Shown in pieces: positions 15,184 to 28,000 of a DNA stretch of 64,000 nucleotides. The position numbers and the translations under genes were made by a program. This DNA is from Actinophytocola sp035995025. Its GTDB lineage: Bacteria; Actinomycetota; Actinomycetes; Mycobacteriales; Pseudonocardiaceae. How positions within the stretch are numbered: the first letter of the stretch is position 1; every line of letters begins with the position of its first letter. The notes beneath the pieces are model-generated. The model had not been told where the DNA came from and searched no databases. It saw nothing but the letters and a program-made list of their open reading frames with translations. The stretch is from the NCBI GenBank assembly GCA_035995025.1, contig DASYKY010000101.1, positions 1 to 64,000 of the forward strand, in the 5' to 3' direction.

Positions 15184-15960
15184 ATGGAGTTTTCCGTTCT
15201 CGGGAGCATCGAGGTCACCGCAGGGGATGTCCGGCTCGAGCTGGGGGGAGTCAAGCAACGGGCGATCCTCGCCTACCTCGTGCTCCACGCCAACAAGGTG
15301 GTACCAACCAGCCAGATCCTCGAGGTGATGTGGGACGGCAGCCCACCGCCCACCGCGCGCAAGATGATCCAGAACGCCGTGTCGGGAATCCGCCGGATGC
15401 TCTCTCACCACGGCGAACCCGGCACCACGCCCATGCTGCGCACGCACCCGCCGGGTTACCAACTGCGACTGGACACAGAGGACATCGACCTCTACCGGTT
15501 CCGGCGGCGCGCTCGGGAAGGGCGCGCGGCGATCGCCGACGGCAATCCGGCCCGCGGTGCCGAGCTGATGCACGACGCACTTTCGCTGTGGCGGGGACGA
15601 GCACTCACCGACCTCGTCGAGACCGGTATCAGCTGGTCCGAGCTGACGGCCATCGAGGACGAACGACTGTCCGTTCTGGAGGATCGGCTGGACGCGGAGC
15701 TGACCTGCGGGCGGCACCGGGAGATCACGCCCGAGCTCGAGGTGATCACCGCGACCGAGCCGCTGCGGGAACGACTGTGCCAGCAGTTCATGCTGGCGTT
15801 GTACCGCTCCGGCCGGCAGGCCGACGCGCTGCGGATCTACCGCCGCACGCGCGAGGCGCTCGTCAGCAGCCTCGGGCTCGAGCCGGGCCGCGGTCTGCAG
15901 GACCTCCAGCAGCGCATCCTCGACCACGACGCCGCGATCCAGGTAACCGCCGGTCGCTGA
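15184..15960 (+). CDS. SARP-family transcriptional activator
   Basis: A 258-aa regulator with the minimal SARP architecture. An OmpR-type winged-helix DNA-binding domain occupies residues 1-95 (MEFSVLGSIEV, then LELGGVKQRAILAYLVLHA). A bacterial transcriptional activation domain follows (about 100-250, with DIDLYRF, CGRHREI and YRSGRQADALRIYRRTR). Such proteins switch on antibiotic clusters by binding 11-bp-periodic heptamers. I start it at ATG 15184 with GGAG about nine bases upstream; earlier in-frame starts lack a ribosome site. It lies between the peptide/thioesterase operon and the large PKS gene. The repeat at 14818-14839 is a likely target. It differs from the second SARP (33328-34308), which carries an N-terminal extension. 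Confidence 0.93.
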   Translation: MEFSVLGSIEVTAGDVRLELGGVKQRAILAYLVLHANKVVPTSQILEVMWDGSPPPTARKMIQNAVSGIRRMLSHHGEPGTTPMLRTHPPGYQLRLDTEDIDLYRFRRRAREGRAAIADGNPARGAELMHDALSLWRGRALTDLVETGISWSELTAIEDERLSVLEDRLDAELTCGRHREITPELEVITATEPLRERLCQQFMLALYRSGRQADALRIYRRTREALVSSLGLEPGRGLQDLQQRILDHDAAIQVTAGR

Positions 15961-16057
15961 GGCCGCACCAGCGCGGCACCGCCCGCGGGTTACCCGGCGG
16001 TGGACGCCGTGCGGGCAACATGAGCATGCGTGGCGGCTGGTTCCAACACACACATCC

Positions 16058-16074
16058 TGTTCCGTACCGGAACA
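16058..16074. promoter_or_regulatory. 17-bp palindrome in front of the large PKS gene
   Basis: TGTTCCG-TAC-CGGAACA is a perfect 7-bp inverted repeat with a 3-bp spacer, ending 22 bases before the PKS start codon and just upstream of its AAGAGGTG ribosome site. Its position and symmetry suit an operator for a dimeric regulator, or a 5' leader hairpin. The regulator is not identified. GGAAC/GTTCC half-sites also appear in the SARP promoter region. Confidence 0.4.
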
Positions 16075-16096
16075 TCGTCCAAGAGGTGTCAACGAC

Positions 16097-19000
16097 ATGC
16101 CACGTACCGACCTGCTCCGGCCCTTACCCGAGCTGCTTCGGTCCAACGCCCGCCGGTTCGGCGCCCGTGTCGCGTTCGCCGACTCCCGGCGCAGCGTGAC
16201 CCACGCCGGGATCGACGAGCGCACCGCACGAATCGCGGGGCACCTGGCGGACCTGGGCGTGTGGCCGTCCGACCGGGTCGCCGTGTACCTCGACGGGGTG
16301 GCGGCCGTCGAGAGCATCCTGGCCGTCGTGCGGGCGGGTGCGGTCGCCGTACCGCTGGATCCCGCGCTCGACATCGCCGAGCTGGCGGACCTGCTGGCGG
16401 ACAGCGGCGCGGACACGGTGATCACCGACGCGGACCGCCTCGCGCGCGTGACCGCACTCGAGCAACCGCCGCTGAACGTGATCGTCAGCGGGCCCGGCGG
16501 TGCGGGCGCGACGACGTCGTTCGAGAAGCTGGCGACGACCGAGCCCGGCGAGCCCGCCCGCGACGACCTCGGCCTGGACGAACTGGCGTTCCTGGTCTAC
16601 ACGGCGGGCACGACCGGGCCGCGCAAGGGTGTGCTGTCCACACAGCGCAACGCGCTGTGGTCGGCCGCCGCGGCGTACGCCACGGTGCTCGGGCTGTCCG
16701 AAGAGGACCGTCTGTTGTGGCCGCTGCCGGTACACGACGGGCTGGCGCACCACCTGTGCGTGCTCGCCGCGACCGCGACCGGCGCCACCGTGCGGCTGGC
16801 CGGCGATCTGTCCGAACGGGCCCTGAAGGTCGCGCTCACCGACGAGCGCAGCACGATCATCGCCGCCACGCCGGCGATCCACCGCGCGTTGCTCGGCGCC
16901 GTCGCCCCGGATCTGCGGGCCGGGCTCGCGGTCGGCGCGGCGAGCGACGCGGAGCTGCGCGAGTCGTTCGCCACGGCGTTCTCCGCCCCGCTGCTGGACG
17001 TCTACGCGACCACGGAGACGTGCGGCCCGGTCGCGATGAGCTGGCCGCGCGGCGACACCGACCTGCGCTGCCTGCCCGTACCGGGCCTGAGCGTGCGCAT
17101 CGTGGACCCGCTGACCGGCACCGACATGGGCGTCGGCCAAGAGGGCGAGCTGTGGGTCAGCGGCCCGAACGTGATGGCGGGCGGCTACCACAACCGTCCC
17201 GACACGACGGCGGCGGTGCTGCGCAACGGCTGGTACCGCACCGGTGACCTGGCCCGCCGCGACGAGTCCGGCTACCTCACGGTCGCCGGCCGCCTCGCCG
17301 ACGTGATCGCCGTCGGCGACGAGCAGGTGCGCCCGGACCGCGTCGAGACCGTGCTGCGCGCGGCCGGCGGCGTGACCGACGTGGCGGTTGCCGGCCGGCC
17401 GGACGACGTGCTCGGCCGGACCGTGGTCGCGTTCGTGGTCGCGCCCGAGGTGGACCCGGTGGACCTGCTGGCCGCGTGCCGGCGGCAGCTGCCCGCGGCT
17501 GCGGTGCCGGTCGAGGTGTACGCCGTGTCGGCGATCCCGCGCACGGCGGCGGGTGCCGTCGTGCGCCATCGGTTGCTGGAGTCACCCGCCCGGCTGCTGG
17601 CGACGGCCGCGACCGTCCACGACGAGTTGTTCGAGCCCGCCTGGGAACCGGTGCCCGGCGGCGCGGTCGACGGCGAGCCGGGCGACTGGGTCCTGGTCGG
17701 CACCGGTGGGCTGGCCGCAGCTGTCGAGTCCTTCGTGGACACCTACGCCGACCTGCCGGCGCTGCTGGCGGCCGTGACCGGCGGCCGGCCCGCCCCGGAC
17801 GTCGCGTGCGTCGAGGTGGACACCGAAGGCACCCTGCCGGAGCAGCTGACGGAGTGCCTCGCCGACGAGCGGCTCACGGTCACCCGGCTGGTCATGCTGA
17901 CCCGGGGCGCGGTGCACGCGGGCGGCTACGCGCCCGAGCCCGCGCTGGCCGGCGCTTGGGGCCGCGTCCGGGAGCTGCAGCGGCGCACGCCATGCCGTGT
18001 CGTGCTGGTCGACGCGGACGTGGCGACCGAGCACGGGCTGCGCGCGGCGGTCGCGTCCGGCCACGACGAGGTGGCGGTGCGCGCGGAGACCTTGCTGCGC
18101 CCCACATTCACGGCCGTGCCGGCCGCCCCGGCGGGCGCCGTGCTCGGCGGCACCGTCGTGCTCGTCGGCGACGAGCCGGACCTGGCCCGGCACCTGACGG
18201 GCGCGCACGGCGCGACCGTCGTCGAGGCCGCCGACGTCGACGCGCTGGCCGCGGCGCTGGACGAGCACGACGACGTGTCGGCCGTGGTGTGCGTCGAGCC
18301 AGCGCCGGAGGTGGCGCGGGCCGCGCACGACCGCACGCTCGGCAGCGAGCTGGCCGCGTTCGTCCTGCTGTCCACAGGGGACGGTACGGAGGCGGGCTCG
18401 TTCGCGGACGCGCTGGCCCGTCACCGGGCGCTGCTGGACCTGCCGGCCGTCGCGGTGACGTGGTCGCGGACGGGCTTCATCGACCTGCCGGCCGGGCGGC
18501 GGGCGGCGATGTTCGACTCTGCGGTGGCCGGTGCGGCGCCCGCGGTGATCGCCGCGCGCTGGCACGCGACCGCCCTCAGCCCGATCGCCGCGGGCGCCGG
18601 CCCGGCGGCGGAGGCCACGCTGACCGGGCTGCGCGAGCGCCTGCTCGGCACGCCGGAGGCGGACCGCACGCGGGTCGTGCTGGACCTGGTGCACACCGAG
18701 ACGGTCGCGGTCCTCGACGGGCAGGCCCCGGCCACGCTGGACGCGGAGACCCCGTTCCGGCAGCTGGGTTTCGACTCGATGACCGCCGTGCAGCTGCGCG
18801 GGCGGCTGTGCATGGCCACGGGTCTCGACCTGCCGGCCACCCTGATCTTCGACTACCCCACGCCCGACACGCTGGTCGAGCATCTGCTGACCGAGTTGGG
18901 CGCAGGCCCCGAGACCGAGTCGGCGGCCCCGGCGGTGACGGTGGCGGCACGCCAGGACGAGCTCATCGCGATCGTCGGCATGGGCTGCCGCTACCCGGGC

Positions 19001-22000
19001 GCGGTCACCTCGCCGGACGAGCTGTGGCGGCTGGTGGCCGACGGCGTGGATGCGGTCACGGAGTTCCCGGACAACCGCGGCTGGGACCTCGCGGCACTGT
19101 TCGACGGCGACGGGCCGGGCACGATCAGCGCGAACGCGGGCGGTTTCCTGCACGACGCGGCGGACTTCGACGCCGAGTTCTTCGGCATCAGCCCCCGCGA
19201 GGCGCTGGCCATGGACCCGCAGCAGCGGCTGCTGCTGGAGACCTCCTGGGAGGCGCTCGAGCGGGGCGGCATCGACCCGACCGCGTTGCGCGGCAGCGAC
19301 ACCGGCGTGTTCGCCGGCGTGCCGGTGCAGCACTACGGCCGCGGCGGGCACACCGAGGAGGACGGTGTCGAGGGCTTCCTCATCACCGGCATCGCGAGCA
19401 GTGTCGCGTCCGGCCGGATCGCGTACGTGCTGGGCCTGGAGGGCCCCGCGATGACCGTCGACACGGCGTGCTCGTCGTCGCTGGTGACGCTGCACCTCGC
19501 GGCGCAGGCGCTGCGTTCCGGCGAGTGCTCGCTGGCCATCGCCGGTGGTGTGACCGTGATGTCCGGGCCGGAGACGTTCACCGAGTTCTCCCGGCAGGGC
19601 GGCCTGTCCCCCGACGGCCGGTGCAAGGCGTTCTCCGAAGGCGCGGACGGCACCGGCTGGGCAGAGGGCGCCGGCATGCTGGTCATGGAGCGGCTGTCGG
19701 ACGCGCGGCGCAACGGGCACCGGGTGGTGGCCGTGCTGCGCGGCACCGCGATCAACCAGGATGGTGCGTCCAACGGGCTGACCGCGCCCAACGGGCCGTC
19801 GCAGCAGCGGGTCATCCGCCAGGCCCTGGCCAACGCCGGCCTCACGCCGTCCGATGTGGACGCGGTGGAGGCGCACGGCACGGGCACGATGCTCGGCGAC
19901 CCGATCGAGGCGCAGGCGCTCCTGGCGACGTACGGGCAGGACCGCGAGCGGCCGCTGTGGCTGGGCTCGCTGAAGTCCAACATCGGCCACGCGCAGGCCG
20001 CCGCCGGCGTGGGTGGCGTCATCAAGATGGTGATGGCGCTGCACCACGAGGAGCTGCCGCGCACGCTGCACGTCGGCGACCCCACGCGGAAGGTGAACTG
20101 GACGGCCGGCGCGATGACGCTGCTGACCGAGCCCGCCGGGTGGCCGTCCGGTGAGCGGGTCCGCCGCGCCGGCATCTCGTCGTTCGGCATGAGCGGAACC
20201 AACGCGCACGTGATCATCGAGGAGCCGCCGGTGGTCCCGGATCCCGAGGTGGTCGAGGGCCCGCCGGTCGTGCCATGGCCGGTGTCGGCCCGAACGGCGG
20301 ACGCGCTGCGTGCCCAGATCGACCGTCTGTCCGATGTGGACCTCGATCCGGTGGACGTCGGGTTCACACTGGCGAGGCGGGCGCGTTTCGATCACCGCGC
20401 GATGCTGGTGGATGGTGTGGAGGTGGCGTCCGGGTCGCTGGTTCCGGGCCGGTTGGCGTTCCTGTTCACTGGTCAGGGCGCGCAGCGCGCGGCGATGGGC
20501 CAGGGGCTGTACTCGGCTTTCCCGGTGTTCGCCGCGGCATTCGACGAGGTGTGTGCGCACCTGGATCCGTCGCTGCGTGAGGTGATCGTCTCGGGTGAGG
20601 GGTTGGACGACACCGGGAACACCCAGCCCGCGTTGTTCGCGATCGAGGTCGCGCTGTTCCGGCTGTTGGAGTCGTGGGGCGTCAAGCCTGATGTGCTGGC
20701 GGGTCATTCGATCGGCGAGCTGGCTGCCGCCCATGTGGCTGGTGTCTGGTCACTGGAAGACGCCTGCAGGATCGTCACGGCACGAGGCGCGTTGATGCAG
20801 GCCCTCCCGGCCGGGGGCGCGATGATCGCCATCCAGGCCACCGAAGACGAGATCACCCCGCACCTCACCGAACAGGTGGGTATCGCCGCGATCAACGGGC
20901 CCGACTCGATCGTGGTCTCCGGCGACGCGCACGCCGCCGAGACGGTGGCGGCGGTGTTCGCCGGGCAGGGTCGCAAGACCAAGCGGTTGACCGTGTCGCA
21001 CGCGTTCCACTCGCCGCTCATGGACCCCATGCTCGACGAGTTCCGCGAGATCGCCGCAAGCGTCACCTACCACGAACCGCAGATTCCGATCGTGTCCACC
21101 GTGACCGGCTCAGCTGCCGACCTCACCGACCCCGAGTACTGGGTCGGACAGGTGCGCCAGGCCGTCCGGTTCACCGCCGCCATCGACACCATGACCAAAC
21201 GAGGCGTGACCACGCTCGTCGAGCTGGGACCAGACGGTGTGCTCACCGCCATGGGACAGAGCGAGCAGTTCGTGCCCACCCTGCGCAAGGACCGCGACGA
21301 GGTCGCCGCGCTCGCGGCCGCCGCCGGGGCGGCCTGGGTGCGGGGTGTGGACGTCGACTGGGACGCCCTGCTGCCCGGCGGCCGGATCGTCGAACTGCCC
21401 ACCTACGCCTTCCAGCGGCGCTCGTACTGGCTGCGCCCCGCAGACGGCGCCGACCTGAGCGCGGCGGGCCTCACATCGACCGGGCACCCGCTGCTCGGCG
21501 CGATGCTGGGCGTCGCCGAGTCGGACCGGCTCGTGCTGACCTGGCGGCTCTCGGTGCAGGCCCAGCCGTGGCTCGCCGACCACGCCGTGCTCGACACGGT
21601 CCTGCTGCCCGGCACCGCGTTCGTGGAGCTGGCCGGCCGCGCCGCCGAGCACACCGGCAACGCCACCATCGAGGAGCTGACCCTGCGGGCCCCGCTGATG
21701 CTCACCCCCGAGCGCGCGGTCGACCTGCAGGTGTGGACCGGGCTGCCCGACGACCACGGCCGCCGCTCGGTCGAGCTGTACTCCCGGGCCGCCGACGCGG
21801 ACGGCGAGTGGACCTGCCACGCCACCGGTGTGCTCACCAACGACCCGGTCGCCCAGCCGCTCGTCCCGGAGGCGCAGTGGCCGCCGGCCGGTGCCGAGCC
21901 CGCGGCGGTCGGCGACTTCTACGACTGGCTGCTGGCCCGCGGCTTCTGCTACGGCCCGGCCTTCCAGGGCGTGCAGGAGGTGTGGCGCCGGGGGGACGAG

Positions 22001-25000
22001 CTGTTCGCCCAGGTGACGCTGCGCGAGGAGGAGCAGAAGGGCGCCGCCCGGTTCGGCGTGCACCCCGCGCTGCTCGACGCCGCCATGCACCCGATGGTGC
22101 TGCACCTCGACGCCGGCTCGCAGCGGGGCCAGGCCTGGCTGCCGTTCTCCTGGCGCGGCGTACGGCTGCACCGCTCGGGTGCCACCGCGCTGCGCGTGCA
22201 CCTGACCCCCGACGGCACCAGCTCGGTGCGGGTCAGCGCCTCGGATGACGAGGGGAACCCCGTACTCGACGCCGAGTCGGTCGCGCTGCGCCCGGTGTCC
22301 ACCGACCAGCTCGGCGGCACCGCCGCCCCGGCCGCCGCCCTGTACGCCACCGAGTGGGTCACCGTGCCCACCCCGGCCGACCGCACCGTCGCCGGCACCG
22401 AGGTGCACGCGGTCGAGCCCGGCGACACGGCCGAAGCCGTCCACGAGGCCGTGCGCGGCACGCTCGCCGCGCTGCAGGAGTCGCTGTCCGGGACCGGCTG
22501 CCTGGCCGTGGTCACCCGGCCCGGAGACCTCGCGGGTGCGGCCGTGTGGGGCCTGGTGCGCTCCGCGCAGACCGAGCACCCCGACCGGTTCGTGCTCGTC
22601 GAGGCCGACGCCGGCACCGACGAGCTGGTCGGCGCGGCGATCGCGTCCGGCGAGGCGCAGGTCGCCGTGCGCGACGGCGCGCTGACCGTGCCACGCATCG
22701 CGCGGACCTCACCGTCCACTTCGGACGATCGATTGTTCGACCCGGACGGCACCGTGCTCATCACCGGAGGCACCGGCACGCTCAGCACGGCGCTGGCCCG
22801 CCACCTGGTCACCGGGCACGGTGCCCGCCGCCTGCTGCTGGCGTCCCGCCGCGGCCCGTCCGCGCCGGGCGCCGAGGAGCTGCGTGCCTCGCTGACCGAG
22901 CTGGGCGCCGAGGTCGAGATCGCCGCGTGCGACGCCGCCGACCGCGCCGCCCTCGCCGCGCTCCTGGACGGCCTCGAGCACCCGCTGTCCGGCGTCGTCC
23001 ACGCGGCCGGCGTGCTCGACGACGGCATCCTGGAGTCGCTGACCGGCGAGCGGGTCGACGCCGTCCTGCGGCCGAAGGTCGACGCCGCGCTGAACCTGCA
23101 CGCGCTGGCCGGCGACGTGGACCTGTTCGTGCTGTTCTCGTCCGTGGCGGGCATCCTCGGCACCGCGGGGCAGGCCAACTACGCGGCCGCCAACGCGTTC
23201 CTCGACGGGCTCGCCGCACACCGGCACGCGACCGGCCTGCCGGTGACCACGCTGTCGTGGGGCCTGTGGGCACCGGACAGCGCGATGACGCAGAACCTGA
23301 CCGATGCCGACCGCGCCCGCCTCAACCGGACCGGCGTGCTTCCGCACACCGTCGAGGACGGGCTGGCGCTGTTCGACGAGGCCTGCCGGTCCGGCGAGCC
23401 GCACCTGATCCCGGTGACACTGGACCACGCCGCGCTGCGCACCGCGACCGGCGCGCCCGCGCCGCTGCACGGCCTGGTGAAGACGCCGCGCAAGCGGTCC
23501 CGCGGGAGCCGGGCGAGCGCGTCCGCGCTGGCCCAGCAGCTGGCCGGGCGGCCGGCGGCCGAGCGGCGCGGGCACCTGCTGGAGGTCGTGCGCACGCAGG
23601 TCGCGTCCGTGCTGGCGCTGCCCGACCCGGAGACCGTCACCGCGACGAACGCGTTCAAGCAGCTGGGCTTCGACTCGCTGACCGCGGTCGAGTTCCGCAA
23701 CCGGCTCAACACCGCCACCGGGCTGCGGTTGCCTGCCACGCTCACGTTCGATCACCCGACCCCGGAAGCGCTGGTCGAGCACCTGCTGGCCGAGCTGGAC
23801 GAGCAGGACGCACCGGCGCCGGTGGTCACGGCGGCCCGGCCGTCCGACGAACCCATCGCGATCGTCGGCATGGCCTGCCGCTACCCGGGCGGGGTGTCCA
23901 CACCGGACGAGCTGTGGCAGATGCTGGCGACCGGCCGCGACGGGGTGAGCGGGTTCCCGGCCGACCGCGGCTGGCACCTCGACACCCTGTTCGACCCGGA
24001 CCCCGACACCCCCGGCACGAGCTACGCCAGCGAGGGCGGGTTCCTGCTCGACGCGGCCGGGTTCGACGCCGAGTTCTTCGGCATCAGCCCGCGCGAGGCG
24101 CTGGCCATGGACCCGCAGCAGCGGGTGTTCCTGGAGACCTGCTGGGAGGCGCTCGAACGCGCCGGCCTGGACGCGAACGCGCTGCGCGGCTCGACCACCG
24201 GCGTGTTCACCGGCCTGATGACCCACGACTACGCGGTCCGCGCCAGCGCGGTGCCCGAAGGCGTCGAGGGCTTCTGGGGCACCGGCACCGCGGGCAGTGT
24301 CGCCTCGGGCCGGGTCGCCTACACGCTCGGCCTCGAGGGACCGGCGGTCACGATCGACACCGCGTGCTCGTCGTCGCTGGTGTCGCTGCACCTCGCGGCG
24401 CAGTCGCTGCGTTCCGGGGAGTGCTCGCTCGCGCTCACCGGCGGCGTCACCGTGATGGCCACGCCGGGCCTGTACGTGGAGTTCTCCAAGCAGCGCGGGC
24501 TCGCGAAGGACGGCCGCTGCAAGGCGTTCTCGGCCGCCGCGGACGGCACCGCGTGGGCCGAGGGTGTCGGCGTGCTGGTCGTGGAGCGGCTGTCGGACGC
24601 GCGGCGCAACGGCCATCCGGTCCTCGCGCTGCTGCGTGGCTCGGCGGTCAACCAGGACGGCGCGTCCAACGGCCTGACCGCCCCCAACGGGCCGTCGCAG
24701 CAACGGGTCATCCGCAACGCGCTCGCCGCCGCCGGCCTCACACCGTCCGATGTGGACGCCGTCGAGGCGCACGGCACCGGCACCTCGCTGGGCGACCCGA
24801 TCGAGGCGCAGGCGCTGCTCGCCACGTACGGCCGGGACCGCGACCGCCCGCTGTGGCTCGGCTCGCTGAAGTCCAACGTCGGCCACACGCAGGCCGCCGC
24901 CGGTGTCGGCGGCGTCATCAAGATGGTGCTGGCCATGCGCAACAGCCTGCTGCCGAGGACGCTGCACGTCGAGGAGCCCAGCACCAAGGTCGACTGGGCG

Positions 25001-28000
25001 GACGGGGCGGTCGAGCTGCTCGCCGACGCCGTGCCGTGGGAGGCCGACGGCCACCCGCGCCGTGCGGGCGTCTCGTCGTTCGGCGTCAGCGGCACCAACG
25101 CGCACGTGATCGTCGAGGAGGCACCCGCGCCCGCACCGGCCGCCGAGGCGGCCCCCGGGCCGCCGGTCGTGCCGTGGGTGCTGTCGGCCCGCACGCCCGA
25201 GGCGCTGCGCGACCAGGCCGCCCGGCTGAGGCCCTTCGTGGACGGTCACCCGAAGCTGCGGCCGGCCGACGTCGGCCACTCGCTGGCGACCACTCGGGCC
25301 GGGTTCGACCACCGTGCCGTGGTGTCCGGTGTCGACCGCGACGAGCTGCTGCGCGGGCTGGCCGCGCTCGCCACCGGCGCGGACGCGCCCGGCGTGGTCA
25401 CCGGCGCGGTGCGGCCCGGCAAGCTGGCCGTGCTGTTCACCGGGCAGGGCGCGCAGCGGCCCGGCATGGGCGCCGCGCTGTACGCGGCGTTCCCGGTGTT
25501 CGCGGCCGCGTTCGACGAGGTGTCCGCGGAGCTGGACCGGCACCTGGATCGTCCACTGCGGACGGTCATCGACGAGGACCCGGACGCGCTCGGCCGGACC
25601 GGCTTCACCCAGCCCGCGCTGTTCGCGTTCGAGGTCGCGCTGTACCGGCTGCTCGAGTCGTGGGGCGTGCGGCCGGACCAGCTGGCCGGGCACTCCATCG
25701 GCGAGCTGGCCGCCGCGCACGTCGCGGGGGTCTGGTCGCTGGCGGACGCCTGCACGGTCGTCGCGGCGCGCGGCAGGCTGATGCAGGCGTTACCGGCCGG
25801 TGGCGCGATGGTCGCCATCCAGGCGACCGAGGACGAGGTCGGCCCGCAGCTCACCGAGCGGGCCGGGATCGCGGCCGTCAACGGCCCGGACTCCGTCGTG
25901 GTGTCCGGTGTGGAGGAAGCCGTCCTGGCGGTCGCGGCGGTGTTCACGGAGCAGGGCCGCAAGACCAAGCGGCTGACCGTCTCCCACGCGTTCCACTCGC
26001 CGCTGATGGAGCCGATGCTGGACGAGTTCCGCGCGGTCGCCGCGGGCGTGACCTACCACGAGCCGACCATCCCCGTCGTGTCCACTGTGACCGGTGCGGA
26101 CGCGGACCTCACCGATCCGGAGTACTGGGTCGGGCAGGTCCGGCAGCCGGTCCGCTTCACCGACGCGGTCGCCACCCTCACCGCGGCGGGCGTGCGCACC
26201 TTCCTCGAGGTCGGCCCGGACGCGGCGCTCACCGCGCTGGGCGGCGAGGACTTCGTGCCCGCGTCGCGGCGCGACCGCGACGAGGTGCCCGCGGTGATCG
26301 AGGCGCTCGCGCGGCTGCACACCCGCGGCGTGCGGCTGGACCTGGCGGCGCTGTTCCCCGGCGCGGGCCGGGTGGACCTGCCGACGTACGCCTTCCAGCA
26401 CGAGCGGTACTGGCTGATCACCCCGGACGCGGCGGGCTCGGCGACCGGCTTCGGGCTCGGCGCGACCGGCCACCCGCTGCTCGGCGCGGCGCTCGGGCTG
26501 GCCGGCTCGGAGCGGGTCGTGCTCACCGGCCGGCTGTCGACGCGGGACCTCCCGTGGCTCGCCGACCACGCGGTGCACGGCACGATCCTGTTGCCCGGCA
26601 CGGGTTTCGTCGAGCTGGCGCGCCGCGCGGGCGAGCACACCGGCCTGGACGTCGTCGACGAGCTGACCCTGCACGCTCCCCTGGTGCTCACCGAGCAGGC
26701 GGCGGTGCACGTGCAGGTCGAGGTCGGCGAGCCCGACGAGACCGGTGGGCGGCCGGTGCGCATCCACTCCCGGCGGGAGGACGCGGACGGCGACGCGTGG
26801 GTGCACCACGCCTCCGGCCGCGTCGCCGACGACGCCGAGCCGCCGCGCGCGGCGGGTGGCGCCGGTGGCGAGTGGCCGCCCGCCGGGGCGGACCCGGTGG
26901 CCGCCGACGAGCTGTACGACCGGATCGCCGACCTCGGCGTGGACTACGGCCCGGCGTTCCAGGGCCTCACGGCCGCGTGGCGGCGCGGCGACGAGCTGTT
27001 CGCCGAGGTCGAGCTGCCCGAGGCCCTGCGGTCCGGCGCCGAGCGGTTCGGCATCCACCCGGCGCTGCTCGACGCCTCGCTGCACGCGCTGTTCGTGCCG
27101 GAGCGGGCCGACGGCCAGGTGGCGCTCCCGTTCAGCTGGAGCGGGGTGCGGATCCACCCGGAGTCCGCGGCCACCGCCGTGCGGGTGCGGATCACCCGGG
27201 CAGGCGAGGACGCGTACGCGCTCGAGCTGACCGATCCGGCCGGCACGCCGGTCGCGTCTGTCGAGTCGCTCGTGGCCCGGCCAGTGAGCGCGGACGCCCT
27301 GCGGACCGGGCCGGACTCGCTGTACCGGCTGGACTGGGTGCCGGCGAGCGCGGGCGCCGCCGAGCCGGTGTCCGGCGCGGAGGCGCTGCGCGTCGAGCCC
27401 GGGACGTCCGCGGCCGCCGTGCACGCGGCGGTGCACCGCACGCTCGGCGCGCTGCGCACCGCCGACCGGTTGGTCGTCGTCACGCAGGGGGCGACGACCG
27501 GGGACGATCTCGCGGGCGCGGCCGTGTGGGGCCTGGTCCGCTCGGCGCAGACCGAGCAGCCGGACCGGTTCACGCTGGTCGACGTGTCCGACCCCGCGGA
27601 CGATGTCTCCGCGGCGCTGGCCACCGGCGAGCCGCAGGTGGCGGTCCGCGGCGGCACCGTCCTGGTCCCGCGGCTGACGAAGGCGGCAGTGTCTACTTCG
27701 GACGGTCCACTGTTCGACCCGGACGGCACCGTGCTGGTCACCGGCGGCACCGGCACGCTCAGCGCCGCGCTGGCCCGCCACCTGGTCACCGAGCACGGCG
27801 CGCGGCACCTCGTGCTGACGTCGCGGCGCGGCCCGTCCGCGCCGGGCGCGGCCGAGCTGCGCGCGTCGCTCACGGAGCTGGGCGCCGAGGTGGAGATCGC
27901 CGCGTGCGATGCCGCCGACCGGTCCGCGCTCGGCTCTCTCGTGGCGGATCTCGCCCACCCGCTGTCCGCTGTGATCCATGCGGCCGGCGTGGTGGACGAC

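Noticed and set aside
17582..20734. Long minus-strand frame opposite the large PKS (similar ones at 22709-25720 and 25790-28750)
   Set aside because: Same reason: antisense shadow without any recognisable domain, opposite intact KS, AT, DH and KR domains.
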